A DNA stretch of 64,000 nt, from the NCBI RefSeq assembly GCF_003665435.1, contig NZ_CP023407.1, positions 6,125,501 to 6,189,500 of the forward strand, given 5' to 3'. This DNA is from Streptomyces fungicidicus (GTDB taxonomy: Bacteria > Actinomycetota > Actinomycetes > Streptomycetales > Streptomycetaceae). Shown here piece after piece: positions 53,362 to 63,364 of the stretch. Made by a program: the position numbers and the translations under genes. The first letter of the stretch is position 1. Each line of letters starts with the position of its first letter. The notes under the pieces are model-generated. The model made no database searches. It was given only the letters and a program-made list of their open reading frames with translations, and was not told the DNA's origin.

Positions 53362-54315
53362 ATGACTGCTGCTGACGTATGGCTTCCCATTCCGCCGGAC
53401 GAGATCGAGGGGCTCCCCGAAGGGCCGCGCTACCGCTTCTGGGACGGTGCCGAGGAATTCCCCGCCGACCCGGCCGACTGCGCCTTCTACGTCGTGCCCT
53501 ACATGCGGCCCGCCGGGATCGGTGTGCGGCCGCTGCCGCTGATGCGCTCCGTCCGTGTCGTGCAGACCCTGTCGGCCGGCACCGACCACGTGGAGCCGGG
53601 TCTGAAGCACCTGCCCCCGGGCGTGAGCCTGTGCAACGCGCGCGGTGTGCACGAGGCCAGCACCGCCGAACTCACGCTCGCGCTGATCCTGGCGTCGCTG
53701 CGAGGCATCCCCGACTTCGTGCGGGCCCAGGACAAGGGGGAGTGGCGCGGCGGCTTCCGGCCCGCGCTCGCCGACAAGAACGTGCTCATCGTCGGCTACG
53801 GATCGATCGGGGCGGCCATCGAGGACCGGCTCGCTCCGTTCGAGCTCGCGCGGGTGGCGCGCGTCGCGCGCTCCGCACGCACCACGGAGCGCGGGCCGGT
53901 GCACCCGCTCACCGATCTGCCCGCCCTGCTCCCGGAGGCGGACGTGGTCGTCCTCTCCACCCCGCTGACCGAGACCACCCGGCACCTCGTGGACGCCGGT
54001 TTCCTGGCCCGGATGAAGGACGGCGCCCTGCTGGTGAACGTCGCCCGCGGCGGTGTCGTGGACACCAAGGCGCTGCTCACCGAGCTGGAGAGCGGCCGGG
54101 TCACCGCCGCCCTCGACGTGACGGACCCCGAACCGCTGCCGTCGGACCACCCCCTGTGGCGGGCGCCCGGCGTCCTCATCAGTCCGCACGTCGGCGGACC
54201 GACCTCCGCCTTCCGCCCCCGCGCCGAGCGGCTGCTCGTCAATCAGTTGCGCCGGTACCTGAACCACGAGGAGCTCGGGAACGTGATCCTGGTGACGGGA
54301 GCGGAAGCCTCGTAG
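53362..54315 (+). CDS. D-2-hydroxyacid dehydrogenase
   Basis: 317 residues. NAD(P) loop VGYGSIGAAIEDRL at about 144-157, active-site Arg in VNVARGGVVDTKAL (about 223-236), and active-site His in LISPHVGGPTSAF. The substrate-binding N-terminal part is VQTLSAGTDHVEPGL. It interconverts a 2-keto acid and a D-2-hydroxy acid such as glyoxylate or hydroxypyruvate. Likely leaderless. Confidence 0.92.
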   Translation: MTAADVWLPIPPDEIEGLPEGPRYRFWDGAEEFPADPADCAFYVVPYMRPAGIGVRPLPLMRSVRVVQTLSAGTDHVEPGLKHLPPGVSLCNARGVHEASTAELTLALILASLRGIPDFVRAQDKGEWRGGFRPALADKNVLIVGYGSIGAAIEDRLAPFELARVARVARSARTTERGPVHPLTDLPALLPEADVVVLSTPLTETTRHLVDAGFLARMKDGALLVNVARGGVVDTKALLTELESGRVTAALDVTDPEPLPSDHPLWRAPGVLISPHVGGPTSAFRPRAERLLVNQLRRYLNHEELGNVILVTGAEAS

Positions 54316-54727
54316 TCCGCTTCGAGTACCGCCCGCGATCTCCCGGGCGCGGTGCGTACGCATACGTCGTTGTTCGTTACGGAGCGTAGAGAACCTATGT
54401 CCCTGAGTGACGACACTGGTGTATCGTCCCGACAGGGGCCGCGCCGCTGACCAACGGCGCGGGGGCAGGAAACTGCGGACAGTGAGGGGGGCGACGGACG
54501 ATGCACGGCCCATGGACGAGCGATCCGACGCGGCGGAGCCGCCGGCGACGACCGTGGCGCGCTGCCGCGCGCGGCCGCGGTCACCACGGCGGCCACCACA
54601 TCCGGCACCGCGGCCATCACGACGGTCCCGGCCGCCACCGCCACCGGCACCGCGGCCGGGGAAGGCACGCCCCCCTGGCGCACCGGGGGCCGAGGGACCC
54701 GGGAGCGGAGCGGGCCGGGAGGTACCG
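54316..54727 (+). promoter_or_regulatory. 412-base region before cdgC: promoter and possible structured leader
   Basis: The first half is relatively A+T-rich (GTACGCATACGTCGTTGTTC), as expected of a promoter. A perfect 8-bp hairpin CCGCGCCG/CGGCGCGG lies at 54439-54462. The second half is coding-like in the cdgC frame, Pro/Arg-rich, and ATG 54512 could start a longer CdgC. I recognise no known riboswitch class. Confidence 0.4.
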
Positions 54728-57724
54728 GTGAGCGCGCCGACCCCCGTCTCCACCCTCGACGGAGCGCTGCGGCAGCAGCCCGCGCCGACGGTGCTGCTGC
54801 CCGGCGCGGTGGCCCCCGGCCGCCGGCCCGGCCCGGTCGCCCAACTGGTGCTGGCCCTGGTCTGCGCGGCCTACGCCGTCGGCGCCGCGTTCGACTGGGG
54901 CTCGGAGCGACTGGCGCTGATCATGGGCGACTTCGGACTCAGCGCCGCCGCCGGCGTCGCCGCCGTCTCCTGTTTCGTCTACGCACGCAGTCCCCTCACC
55001 CGGTTCCGGCCCGCCTGGCTGCTCTTCGGCCTCTCCTCGGCCATGGCCTCCCTGGGCAACCTGGTCTGGGGGTGGTACGAGGTCGTCCTCGGGCTTCCCG
55101 TGCCCAACCCCAGTTACGCGGACCTGTTCTTCCTGTGCTTCGCGCCGCCCGCCATCGTGGGACTGCTGGTGCTCGCCAAACGGCCGGCGAACAGGGCCGG
55201 CTGGGTCTGCCTCGCCCTGGACGCCTGGCTGATCGGCGGCTCCCTGCTCACCCTCGCGTGGAGCCTCGCGCTCGCGCAGGCCGCGCGGGCCGAGGGCCCG
55301 GGCGTCGCGCACACCGCGCTGTCACTGGCGTACCCGCTGCTCGACATCGCCCTGGTCAGCATGGTGCTCGCGCTGCACTTCCGGCGCTCGGCGGTGAACC
55401 GGTCCGCGGTCAACACCGCGATCGGCGCGCTCGCGCTGACCGTGATGTGCGACGCCCTCTTCACCTCCCCGCTGCTGCACAGCAGTTACCGCTCGGGCCA
55501 GCTGCTGGACGCGGGCTGGTTCGCCGGTTCCCTGCTCCTGGCGTACGCGCCCTGGACCGCGCCCCGTGACGGCCGGCCCGAGCGGGAGGGCCATACCCGC
55601 GTGGTCCGCGAGCACCTGCCCGGACGGCGCGTCCCGCCGGATCCCCGGCACGGTCCGGCGCCGGCCGGCGGAGAGGGCCGCTACCCGGTCTCCCGGCCCC
55701 TCACCGGTTCCCTCGCCGCGCTCACGCCCTACCTGGCGGCGGCCGTGTGCACCCTGGGAATCCTCTACAACGTCCTCAGCGGCCGCAGCGTCGACCGGGT
55801 CGTGCTGCTCACCGGGGGCACCGTGGTCCTCGCGCTCGTGGTGCGCCAGGGGATCATGCTGCTCGACAACATCACCCTCACCCAGGAACTGGCCCAGAAG
55901 GAGAACCACTTCCGCTCCCTGGTGCAGGGCTCGAGCGACGTCATCATGATCGCCGCGCCCAGCGGCATCCTCCGCTACGTCTCCCCGGCCGCCGCCGGGG
56001 TGTACGGCCGGCCCGCGGAGGAACTGGTGGGGACGGAGCTGGCCGGTCTCATCCACCCGGAGGACCTGGGCCGCGTCGTGCACGAGGTGCGCCGCTTCCT
56101 CGCCGCCAGCCCGGTCGAGGAGCCCACGACCCGCATCGAGTGCCGCTTCCGCTCCGGGGACGGGGGAGGCTGGCTCAACGTCGAGTCGACCGTCAACCGG
56201 CACCACGGCGGCCTGATCTTCAACAGCCGGGACGTGACCGAGAGGGTGCGGCTCCAGGCGCAGCTCCAGCACAACGCGGAACACGACCCGCTCACCGACC
56301 TGCCCAACCGCGCCCTGTTCACCCGGCGCGTCCAGCAGGCCCTTTCCGGCCGCCGCGCCTCGGACCGCGGGGCCGCCCTGCGGGGCACGGCCGTGCTCTT
56401 CATCGACCTCGACGGCTTCAAGGGCGTCAACGACACGATCGGGCACCAGGCAGGGGACGAACTGCTCGTCCAGGCCGCCCGCCGGCTCCAGGACGCCGTC
56501 CGCAAGGGGGACACCGCGTCCCGGCTGGGCGGCGACGAGTTCGCGGCCCTGATCACCGGGGACGGGGTCCGTGACCGGGACGCCCGCGAGCGGCACATCC
56601 TGGAGCTCGCCAACCGTCTCAGAGCCACCCTCTCCCAGCCCTACCTCATCGACGGCAACGATGTCCGGGTCAACGCCTCCATCGGCGTCGCCTTCGCCGA
56701 ACCCGGGCTCGGCGCCGGTGAGCTGCTGCGCAACGCCGACCTCGCCATGTACCGGGCCAAGGCGGCCGGCAAGGGCCGCGTGGAGCTGTACAAGCCGCAG
56801 ATGCAGCAGGACGTGGTGCGCAGGGCGGAGCTCGCCACCCGGCTGCGCGCGGCGCTGCACCACGGCGAGTTCGCCCTGCTGCACCAGCCGGTGGTGTGCC
56901 TGGCGGACGGCCGGATCACCTCTGTCTGCGCCCAGGCCCGCTGGCGCTCCTCGCAGGGGGTGCTCTTCACCCCCGAGGAGTTCCTGCGTGTGGCCGAGGG
57001 CGGGGAGAAGACCGCCGAGCTGGGCCGCTGGGTGCTGGAGGAGGCCGTCGAGCAGGCCGCCGAACGGCACGCGACCGGTCTGCCGGTGCCCGTGGCCGTC
57101 CGGCTGAGCGCGCACCGGCTGCTGGACCGGTCACTGCCGCTGGGCTCGGTCGAGGCCCTGCTTACCCGGCACGGGCTGCCGTCCGGGTCGCTGGTCGTCG
57201 AGCTGGCCGACACCGATCCCCGGGTGTCGCTCGACGAGCTGGAGCGCCGGCTGGCCGTGCTCAAGCGGCTCGGTGTCCGGATCGCGCTCGACGGCTTCGG
57301 CAGCGGACCCGCGGCGATCACCGCGCTGAGACGGCTCCCCGTCGACGTGCTGAAGCTCGACCGCAGCCTGGTGGACGGCGTGGTGGAGTCCGCGCGGCTG
57401 CACAAGATCACCAGCGGGCTGCTGCGGATCGCCTCCGACCTCGGGATGCAGTCCGTGGCCGGCGGAGTGGACCTCCCCGAGCAGGTCGCGGTGCTGCGCG
57501 CGATGGGCTGCACGCACGGGCAGGGCAAGGCCTTCTCCGGAGCGCTGGACGAGTACCGGCTGCGCAGGGCGCTGGCCGCCGGGCACTACCCGGTGCCCTC
57601 GAGCCCGGCCGAACCGGTGTTCGTCGGCGGAGGGTCCGGGGTGTACTCCACCGGGGTGACCGCCGTGCTCCAGGCCGGTACGGCCCTGCGCTCACATAAT
57701 GAGACTCCCGTCCCACCCACTTGA
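54728..57724 (+). CDS. cdgC: membrane PAS-GGDEF-EAL protein, probable diguanylate cyclase
   Basis: 998 residues from GTG 54728, with GGGAGG six bases upstream. About eight membrane segments (about 40-260 and 340-385) precede a PAS domain (about 391-508). The GGDEF domain has GGDEF at 601-605 and a complete inhibitory site RKGD (592-595). The EAL domain is degenerate: the EAL signature reads CAQAR, and the metal loop DDFGTG is DGFGSG, so hydrolysis is unlikely. It should make c-di-GMP under product control. Its position just before ilvB matches cdgC of S. coelicolor (from memory). The ilvB promoter lies in its 3' end. Confidence 0.88.
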   Translation: MSAPTPVSTLDGALRQQPAPTVLLPGAVAPGRRPGPVAQLVLALVCAAYAVGAAFDWGSERLALIMGDFGLSAAAGVAAVSCFVYARSPLTRFRPAWLLFGLSSAMASLGNLVWGWYEVVLGLPVPNPSYADLFFLCFAPPAIVGLLVLAKRPANRAGWVCLALDAWLIGGSLLTLAWSLALAQAARAEGPGVAHTALSLAYPLLDIALVSMVLALHFRRSAVNRSAVNTAIGALALTVMCDALFTSPLLHSSYRSGQLLDAGWFAGSLLLAYAPWTAPRDGRPEREGHTRVVREHLPGRRVPPDPRHGPAPAGGEGRYPVSRPLTGSLAALTPYLAAAVCTLGILYNVLSGRSVDRVVLLTGGTVVLALVVRQGIMLLDNITLTQELAQKENHFRSLVQGSSDVIMIAAPSGILRYVSPAAAGVYGRPAEELVGTELAGLIHPEDLGRVVHEVRRFLAASPVEEPTTRIECRFRSGDGGGWLNVESTVNRHHGGLIFNSRDVTERVRLQAQLQHNAEHDPLTDLPNRALFTRRVQQALSGRRASDRGAALRGTAVLFIDLDGFKGVNDTIGHQAGDELLVQAARRLQDAVRKGDTASRLGGDEFAALITGDGVRDRDARERHILELANRLRATLSQPYLIDGNDVRVNASIGVAFAEPGLGAGELLRNADLAMYRAKAAGKGRVELYKPQMQQDVVRRAELATRLRAALHHGEFALLHQPVVCLADGRITSVCAQARWRSSQGVLFTPEEFLRVAEGGEKTAELGRWVLEEAVEQAAERHATGLPVPVAVRLSAHRLLDRSLPLGSVEALLTRHGLPSGSLVVELADTDPRVSLDELERRLAVLKRLGVRIALDGFGSGPAAITALRRLPVDVLKLDRSLVDGVVESARLHKITSGLLRIASDLGMQSVAGGVDLPEQVAVLRAMGCTHGQGKAFSGALDEYRLRRALAAGHYPVPSSPAEPVFVGGGSGVYSTGVTAVLQAGTALRSHNETPVPPT
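57695..57700 (+). promoter_or_regulatory. likely ilvB operon -10 box inside the end of cdgC
   Basis: CATAAT is the best -10-like sequence in the region. Transcription from about 57707 would include all arms of the attenuator. TTGACA at 57721-57726, overlapping the cdgC stop, is an alternative -35 box, but no good -10 follows and the first attenuator arm would then be lost. Confidence 0.5.
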
Positions 57725-57735
57725 CACTGGGTGCA

Positions 57736-57874
57736 CGCCGGGTGGAGGGTCAGTGCCATGCGCACCCGAATTCTCGTACTTGGAAAGCGCGTCGGCTGAC
57801 GCTGAGCCTCCACCGCTCAGCGACCACCACCCGGCGCGCTCCCCTCGCTTGCCTTATGGCACGAGGGGTTTTTT
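57736..57874 (+). terminator. transcription attenuator of the ilvB operon
   Basis: A terminator stem (57841-57853 with 57858-57868, two-base bulge, TTAT loop) is followed by six T (57869-57874), one of very few T-runs in the window. Upstream arms can pair in competing ways. The stretch 57736-57745 pairs perfectly with 57827-57836 (10 bp). The overlapping GGTGGAGG (57741-57748) pairs with CCTCCACC (57807-57814). GCTGAGC (57801-57807) pairs with GCTCAGC (57815-57821). The leader peptide lies between the arms. Confidence 0.85.
57758..57799 (+). CDS. ilv operon leader peptide
   Basis: Thirteen codons read MRTRILVLGKRVG and stop. Five of the thirteen are Ile, Leu or Val, and several use codons rare here (ATT, GTA, CTT). 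GGAGGGTCAG lies before the ATG. Slow translation when branched-chain amino acids are scarce would stall the ribosome and change the folding of the following RNA. Confidence 0.85.
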   Translation: MRTRILVLGKRVG

Positions 57875-57954
57875 GTTGCACAGGCACCTGCCGAGCAGCA
57901 CGCCCAACCCGTACAAACTTCGCAAAAACCCTCAGCATCGAGAAGAGAATGCCG

Positions 57955-59805
57955 ATGACCGAGCAGGCCACCGGGGCCCATCATCCGCAGCCGCGGCCCC
58001 GATCCGGAGGACAGTCCGCCCCCGTCGAGCACGTCACGGGCGCACAGTCCCTCATCCGCTCTCTCGAGGAGGTCGGCGCCGACACGGTATTCGGCATTCC
58101 CGGCGGTGCGATCCTTCCCGCCTACGACCCGCTGATGGACTCGACCCGGGTGCGCCACGTCCTGGTCCGTCACGAGCAGGGCGCCGGCCACGCGGCCACC
58201 GGTTACGCGCAGGCCACCGGCAGGGTGGGCGTCTGCATGGCGACCTCGGGCCCCGGCGCCACCAACCTGGTCACCCCGATCGCCGACGCGCACATGGACT
58301 CCGTGCCCATGGTCGCGATCACCGGTCAGGTCGCCTCCAAGGCGATCGGCACGGACGCCTTCCAGGAGGCGGACATCGTCGGCATCACCATGCCGATCAC
58401 CAAGCACAACTTCCTGGTCACCAAGGCCGAGGACATCCCGCGGGTGATCGCCCAGGCGTTCCACATCGCCTCCACCGGCCGCCCCGGCCCGGTGCTGGTC
58501 GACATCGCCAAGGACGCCCTCCAGGCGAAGACCACCTTCTCCTGGCCGCCCACCATGGACCTGCCCGGCTACCGGCCCGTCACCAAGCCGCACGCCAAGC
58601 AGATCCGTGAGGCCGCCAAGCTGATCACCGCCGCGAGGCGGCCGGTCCTCTACGTCGGCGGCGGCGTCATCAAGGCGCGCGCCACCGCCGAGCTGAAGGT
58701 CCTCGCGGAACTCACCGGAGCTCCCGTCACCACCACCCTGATGGGACTCGGCGCATTCCCCGACAGCCACGAGCTGCACGTGGGGATGCCGGGCATGCAC
58801 GGTGCGGTCACCGCCGTCACCGCGCTGCAGAAGGCCGACCTGATCGTCGCCCTCGGAGCCCGTTTCGACGACCGCGTCACCGGCAAGCTGGACAGCTTCG
58901 CCCCGTACGCCAAGATCGTCCACGCCGACATCGACCCGGCGGAGATCGGCAAGAACCGCGCCGCCGACGTGCCGATCGTCGGTGACGCCCGCGAGGTCCT
59001 CGCCGACATCGTCCAGGCCGTCCAGAAGGAGCACGCCGAGGGCCACCGGGGCGACTACACCGCCTGGTGGAAGGACCTGAACCGCTGGCGCGAGACCTAC
59101 CCGCTCGGCTACGACCAGCCCGCCGACGGCTCGCTCTCCCCGCAGCAGGTCATCGAGCGCATCGGACAGCTGGCGCCGGAGGGCACGGTCTTCGCCGCGG
59201 GCGTCGGCCAGCACCAGATGTGGGCCGCGCACTTCATCGCCTACGACAAGCCCGCCACCTGGCTGAACTCCGGCGGCGCCGGAACCATGGGCTACGCGGT
59301 CCCGGCCGCCATGGGAGCCAAGGCCGGCGTCCCCGACCGCGCCGTCTGGGCGATCGACGGCGACGGCTGCTTCCAGATGACCAACCAGGAACTCACGACC
59401 TGCGCCCTGAACAACATCCCGATCAAGGTCGCCATCATCAACAACGGCGCCCTCGGGATGGTCCGCCAGTGGCAGACCCTGTTCTACAACCAGCGGTACT
59501 CCAACACCGTGCTGCACTCCGGCCCCGGAGCCGGGACCGGTGAGAAGAGCGCGGGGACGAGGGTCCCCGACTTCGTGAAGCTGTCGGAGGCCATGGGCTG
59601 CCACGCCATCCGCTGCGAGGACCCCGCCGACCTCGACAAGGTCATCGAGGAGGCCAACTCCATCAACGACCGCCCGGTCGTCGTGGACTTCATCGTCCAC
59701 GAGGACGCGATGGTGTGGCCGATGGTCGCCGCCGGCACCTCCAACGACGAGATCATGGCCGCCCGGGACGTCCGCCCCGACTTCGGCGACAACGAAGACG
59801 ACTGA
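57955..59805 (+). CDS. ilvB: acetolactate synthase large subunit
   Basis: 616 residues. ATG 57955 is chosen over 57949 for its spacing to GAGAAGAG. Catalytic Glu74 is in VRHEQGAGHAATGYA. FAD-region stretches include RPGPVLVDIAKDA and ALGARFDDRVTGKL, and the thiamine-diphosphate motif runs GDGCFQMTNQELTT to INN (about 469-497). It condenses two pyruvates, or pyruvate with 2-ketobutyrate, the first common step to valine, leucine and isoleucine. Controlled by the attenuator upstream. ilvH follows 21 bases later. Confidence 0.97.
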   Translation: MTEQATGAHHPQPRPRSGGQSAPVEHVTGAQSLIRSLEEVGADTVFGIPGGAILPAYDPLMDSTRVRHVLVRHEQGAGHAATGYAQATGRVGVCMATSGPGATNLVTPIADAHMDSVPMVAITGQVASKAIGTDAFQEADIVGITMPITKHNFLVTKAEDIPRVIAQAFHIASTGRPGPVLVDIAKDALQAKTTFSWPPTMDLPGYRPVTKPHAKQIREAAKLITAARRPVLYVGGGVIKARATAELKVLAELTGAPVTTTLMGLGAFPDSHELHVGMPGMHGAVTAVTALQKADLIVALGARFDDRVTGKLDSFAPYAKIVHADIDPAEIGKNRAADVPIVGDAREVLADIVQAVQKEHAEGHRGDYTAWWKDLNRWRETYPLGYDQPADGSLSPQQVIERIGQLAPEGTVFAAGVGQHQMWAAHFIAYDKPATWLNSGGAGTMGYAVPAAMGAKAGVPDRAVWAIDGDGCFQMTNQELTTCALNNIPIKVAIINNGALGMVRQWQTLFYNQRYSNTVLHSGPGAGTGEKSAGTRVPDFVKLSEAMGCHAIRCEDPADLDKVIEEANSINDRPVVVDFIVHEDAMVWPMVAAGTSNDEIMAARDVRPDFGDNEDD

Positions 59806-59826
59806 GAGCCGTAAAGGAAGCAGAAC

Positions 59827-60351
59827 ATGTCCAAGCACACGCTCTCCGTCCTGGTGGAGAACACCCCCGGCATCCTGGCCCGGATCGCCGCCCTGTTCTC
59901 CCGCCGCGGCTTCAACATCGACTCCCTCGCCGTCGGCGTCACCGAGCACGCCGACATCTCCCGCATCACCATCGTGGTGAGCGTCGAGGAGTTCCCGCTG
60001 GAGCAGGTCACCAAGCAGCTCAACAAGCTCGTCAACGTGCTGAAGATCGTCGAGCTCGAACCCGGGCAGGCGGTCCAGCGCGAACTCGTTCTGGTGAAGG
60101 TGCGCGCCGACAACGAGACGCGTTCCCAGATCGTCGAGATCGTCCAGCTGTTCCGGGCCAAGACCGTGGACGTCTCCCCGGAGGCCGTGACCATCGAGGC
60201 CACCGGCAGCAGCGACAAGCTGTCCGCGATGCTCAAGATGCTGGAGCCGTTCGGCATCAAGGAGCTCGTCCAGTCCGGCACGATCGCCATCGGGCGCGGC
60301 GCCCGTTCCATCACGGACCGGTCGCTGCGCGCCCTGGACCGGTCGGCGTAG
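59827..60351 (+). CDS. ilvH: acetolactate synthase small (regulatory) subunit
   Basis: 174 residues with GGAAGCAG before the ATG. The N-terminal ACT domain (TLSVLVENTPGILARIAALF) binds valine for feedback inhibition; the C-terminal half is the second ACT-like domain. It activates the large subunit encoded just upstream. Also named ilvN in actinobacteria. Confidence 0.96.
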   Translation: MSKHTLSVLVENTPGILARIAALFSRRGFNIDSLAVGVTEHADISRITIVVSVEEFPLEQVTKQLNKLVNVLKIVELEPGQAVQRELVLVKVRADNETRSQIVEIVQLFRAKTVDVSPEAVTIEATGSSDKLSAMLKMLEPFGIKELVQSGTIAIGRGARSITDRSLRALDRSA

Positions 60352-60361
60352 GACACGGAGG

Positions 60362-60388
60362 GGGCGGCCGGGGACGACCCGGCCGCCC
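60362..60388 (+). terminator. hairpin between ilvH and ilvC, with a possible ilvC promoter after it
   Basis: An 11-bp perfect stem (60362-60372 with 60378-60388) and a 5-base loop. TACGGT at 60429-60434 downstream is a possible -10 box, 34 bases before ilvC. ilvC may therefore be transcribed partly on its own. Confidence 0.5.
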
Positions 60389-60468
60389 GTATTCCGAGAC
60401 CGAGAAACTTCCCTTCCCCTCACCGGCATACGGTGGGACGCAACACCTGCACACAAGGAGAGAACCCA

Positions 60469-61467
<999 letters not shown>

Positions 61468-61474
61468 GCCCCGT

Positions 61475-61516
61475 GCCCCGCGACGGCGCCGCCCGTGACG
61501 GGCGCCGTCGCGGGGC
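61475..61516 (+). terminator. terminator after ilvC
   Basis: A perfect 16-bp stem (61475-61490 with 61501-61516) and a 10-base loop, eight bases after the stop. No T-run. A further G+C-rich repeat follows to about 61560. TAGACT at 61621-61626 is a possible -10 box for serA. Confidence 0.75.
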
Positions 61517-61741
61517 TCCGCCCGGACCCCGCCGGAGGCGTCGCCTCCGGCGGCCGGCCCCGTACGGCCACTTCCGGGTGATCATTCCGCAGAGGCGCAA
61601 GACGACCCGCCACGCGCCACTAGACTGCTGCCCAACAAACGCGTCAGGCCCACAGTGTCGTGCGTCTTCCACGCGGCTAGCACTTCTTCACCGCCTGCGG
61701 CCGTCGGGACGGCCGTCCGCATTGGACTTGTGAGGACTCAC

Positions 61742-63331
61742 GTGAGCTCGAAACCCGTCGTACTCATCGCTGAAGAGCTGTCGCCCGCCACCGTCGACGC
61801 CCTCGGCCCGGACTTCGAGATCCGGCACTGCAACGGCGCGGACCGCGCCGAGCTGCTCCCGGCCATCGCCGAGGTGGACGCGATCCTGGTCCGCTCGGCC
61901 ACCAAGGTCGACGCCGAGGCGATCGCCGCCGCGAAGAAGCTCAAGGTCGTCGCCCGCGCCGGCGTCGGCCTCGACAACGTCGACGTCTCCGCCGCCACCA
62001 AGGCCGGCGTGATGGTCGTCAACGCCCCCACCTCGAACATCGTGACCGCCGCCGAACTCGCCTGCGGTCTGATCGTCGCCACCGCGCGCAACATCCCGCA
62101 GGCCAACGCCGCGCTGAAGAACGGCGAGTGGAAGCGGAGCAAGTACACGGGCGTCGAACTCGCCGAGAAGACCCTCGGCGTCGTGGGCCTGGGCCGCATC
62201 GGCGCCCTCGTCGCGCAGCGCATGTCCGCCTTCGGCATGAAGGTCGTCGCCTACGACCCCTATGTACAGCCCGCGCGGGCCGCGCAGATGGGCGTCAAGG
62301 TGCTGTCGCTGGACGAGCTGCTCGAGGTCTCCGACTTCATCACCGTCCACCTGCCGAAGACCCCCGAGACCCTCGGTCTGATCGGCGACGAGGCGCTGCG
62401 CAAGGTGAAGCCGGGCGTGCGCGTCATCAACGCCGCGCGCGGCGGCATCGTCGACGAGGAGGCGCTGTACTCGGCGCTCAAGGAGGGCCGCGTCGCCGGC
62501 GCCGGGCTCGACGTGTACGCGAAGGAGCCCTGCACCGACTCCCCGCTCTTCGAGTTCGACCAGGTCGTCTGCACCCCGCACCTCGGCGCCTCCACCGACG
62601 AGGCCCAGGAGAAGGCCGGTATCGCCGTCGCCCGCTCGGTCCGTCTCGCCCTCGCCGGTGAGCTGGTCCCGGACGCGGTGAACGTGCAGGGCGGAGTCAT
62701 CGCCGAGGACGTCAAGCCGGGCCTGCCGCTCGCCGAGCGCCTCGGCCGGATCTTCACCGCGCTCGCCGGCGAGGTCGCGGTGCGCCTCGACGTCGAGGTG
62801 TACGGCGAGATCACCCAGCACGACGTGAAGGTGCTGGAGCTCTCCGCGCTCAAGGGCGTGTTCGAGGACGTCGTCGCCGAGACGGTGTCCTACGTGAACG
62901 CCCCGCTGTTCGCCCAGGAGCGCGGTGTCGAGGTCCGGCTGACCACCAGCTCGGAGTCGGCCGACCACCGCAACGTCGTCACCGTGCGCGGCACGCTGTC
63001 CGGCGGCGAGGAGATCTCGGTCTCCGGCACGCTGGCCGGCCCCAAGCACGTCCAGAAGATCGTCGCGATCGGCGAGTACGACGTGGACCTCGCGCTCGCC
63101 GACCACATGGTCGTGCTGCGCTACGAGGACCGTCCGGGCGTCGTCGGCACCGTGGGCCGCGTCCTCGGTGAGGCGGGCATCAACATCGCCGGCATGCAGG
63201 TCGCCCGTGCGACCGTCGGTGGCGAGGCGCTCGCCGTGCTGACGGTCGACGACACGGTGTCCGCCGGGGTGATCGGTGAGCTCGCCGAGGAGATCGGGGC
63301 GACGTCGGCGCGCTCGGTCAACCTGGTCTGA
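61742..63331 (+). CDS. serA: phosphoglycerate dehydrogenase
   Basis: 529 residues from GTG 61742 after GAGGACTC. NAD loop VGLGRIGALVAQRM near 149, active-site Arg in INAARGGIVDEE, and His in TPHLGASTDEA. The allosteric-substrate domain spans about 320-450, and a C-terminal ACT domain about 455-529 (YEDRPGVVGTVGRVLGEAG) senses serine. This is the long actinobacterial form. It opens serine synthesis from 3-phosphoglycerate. Confidence 0.97.
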   Translation: MSSKPVVLIAEELSPATVDALGPDFEIRHCNGADRAELLPAIAEVDAILVRSATKVDAEAIAAAKKLKVVARAGVGLDNVDVSAATKAGVMVVNAPTSNIVTAAELACGLIVATARNIPQANAALKNGEWKRSKYTGVELAEKTLGVVGLGRIGALVAQRMSAFGMKVVAYDPYVQPARAAQMGVKVLSLDELLEVSDFITVHLPKTPETLGLIGDEALRKVKPGVRVINAARGGIVDEEALYSALKEGRVAGAGLDVYAKEPCTDSPLFEFDQVVCTPHLGASTDEAQEKAGIAVARSVRLALAGELVPDAVNVQGGVIAEDVKPGLPLAERLGRIFTALAGEVAVRLDVEVYGEITQHDVKVLELSALKGVFEDVVAETVSYVNAPLFAQERGVEVRLTTSSESADHRNVVTVRGTLSGGEEISVSGTLAGPKHVQKIVAIGEYDVDLALADHMVVLRYEDRPGVVGTVGRVLGEAGINIAGMQVARATVGGEALAVLTVDDTVSAGVIGELAEEIGATSARSVNLV

Positions 63332-63364
63332 GAGTGCCGGGGGCGCCGCCCCCGGACTCCGGTC

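Noticed and set aside
54431..54520. Riboswitch of the GEMM (c-di-GMP), ydaO (c-di-AMP) or cobalamin class before cdgC
   Set aside because: The conserved sequence blocks I know for these classes are not present; only a simple hairpin is visible.
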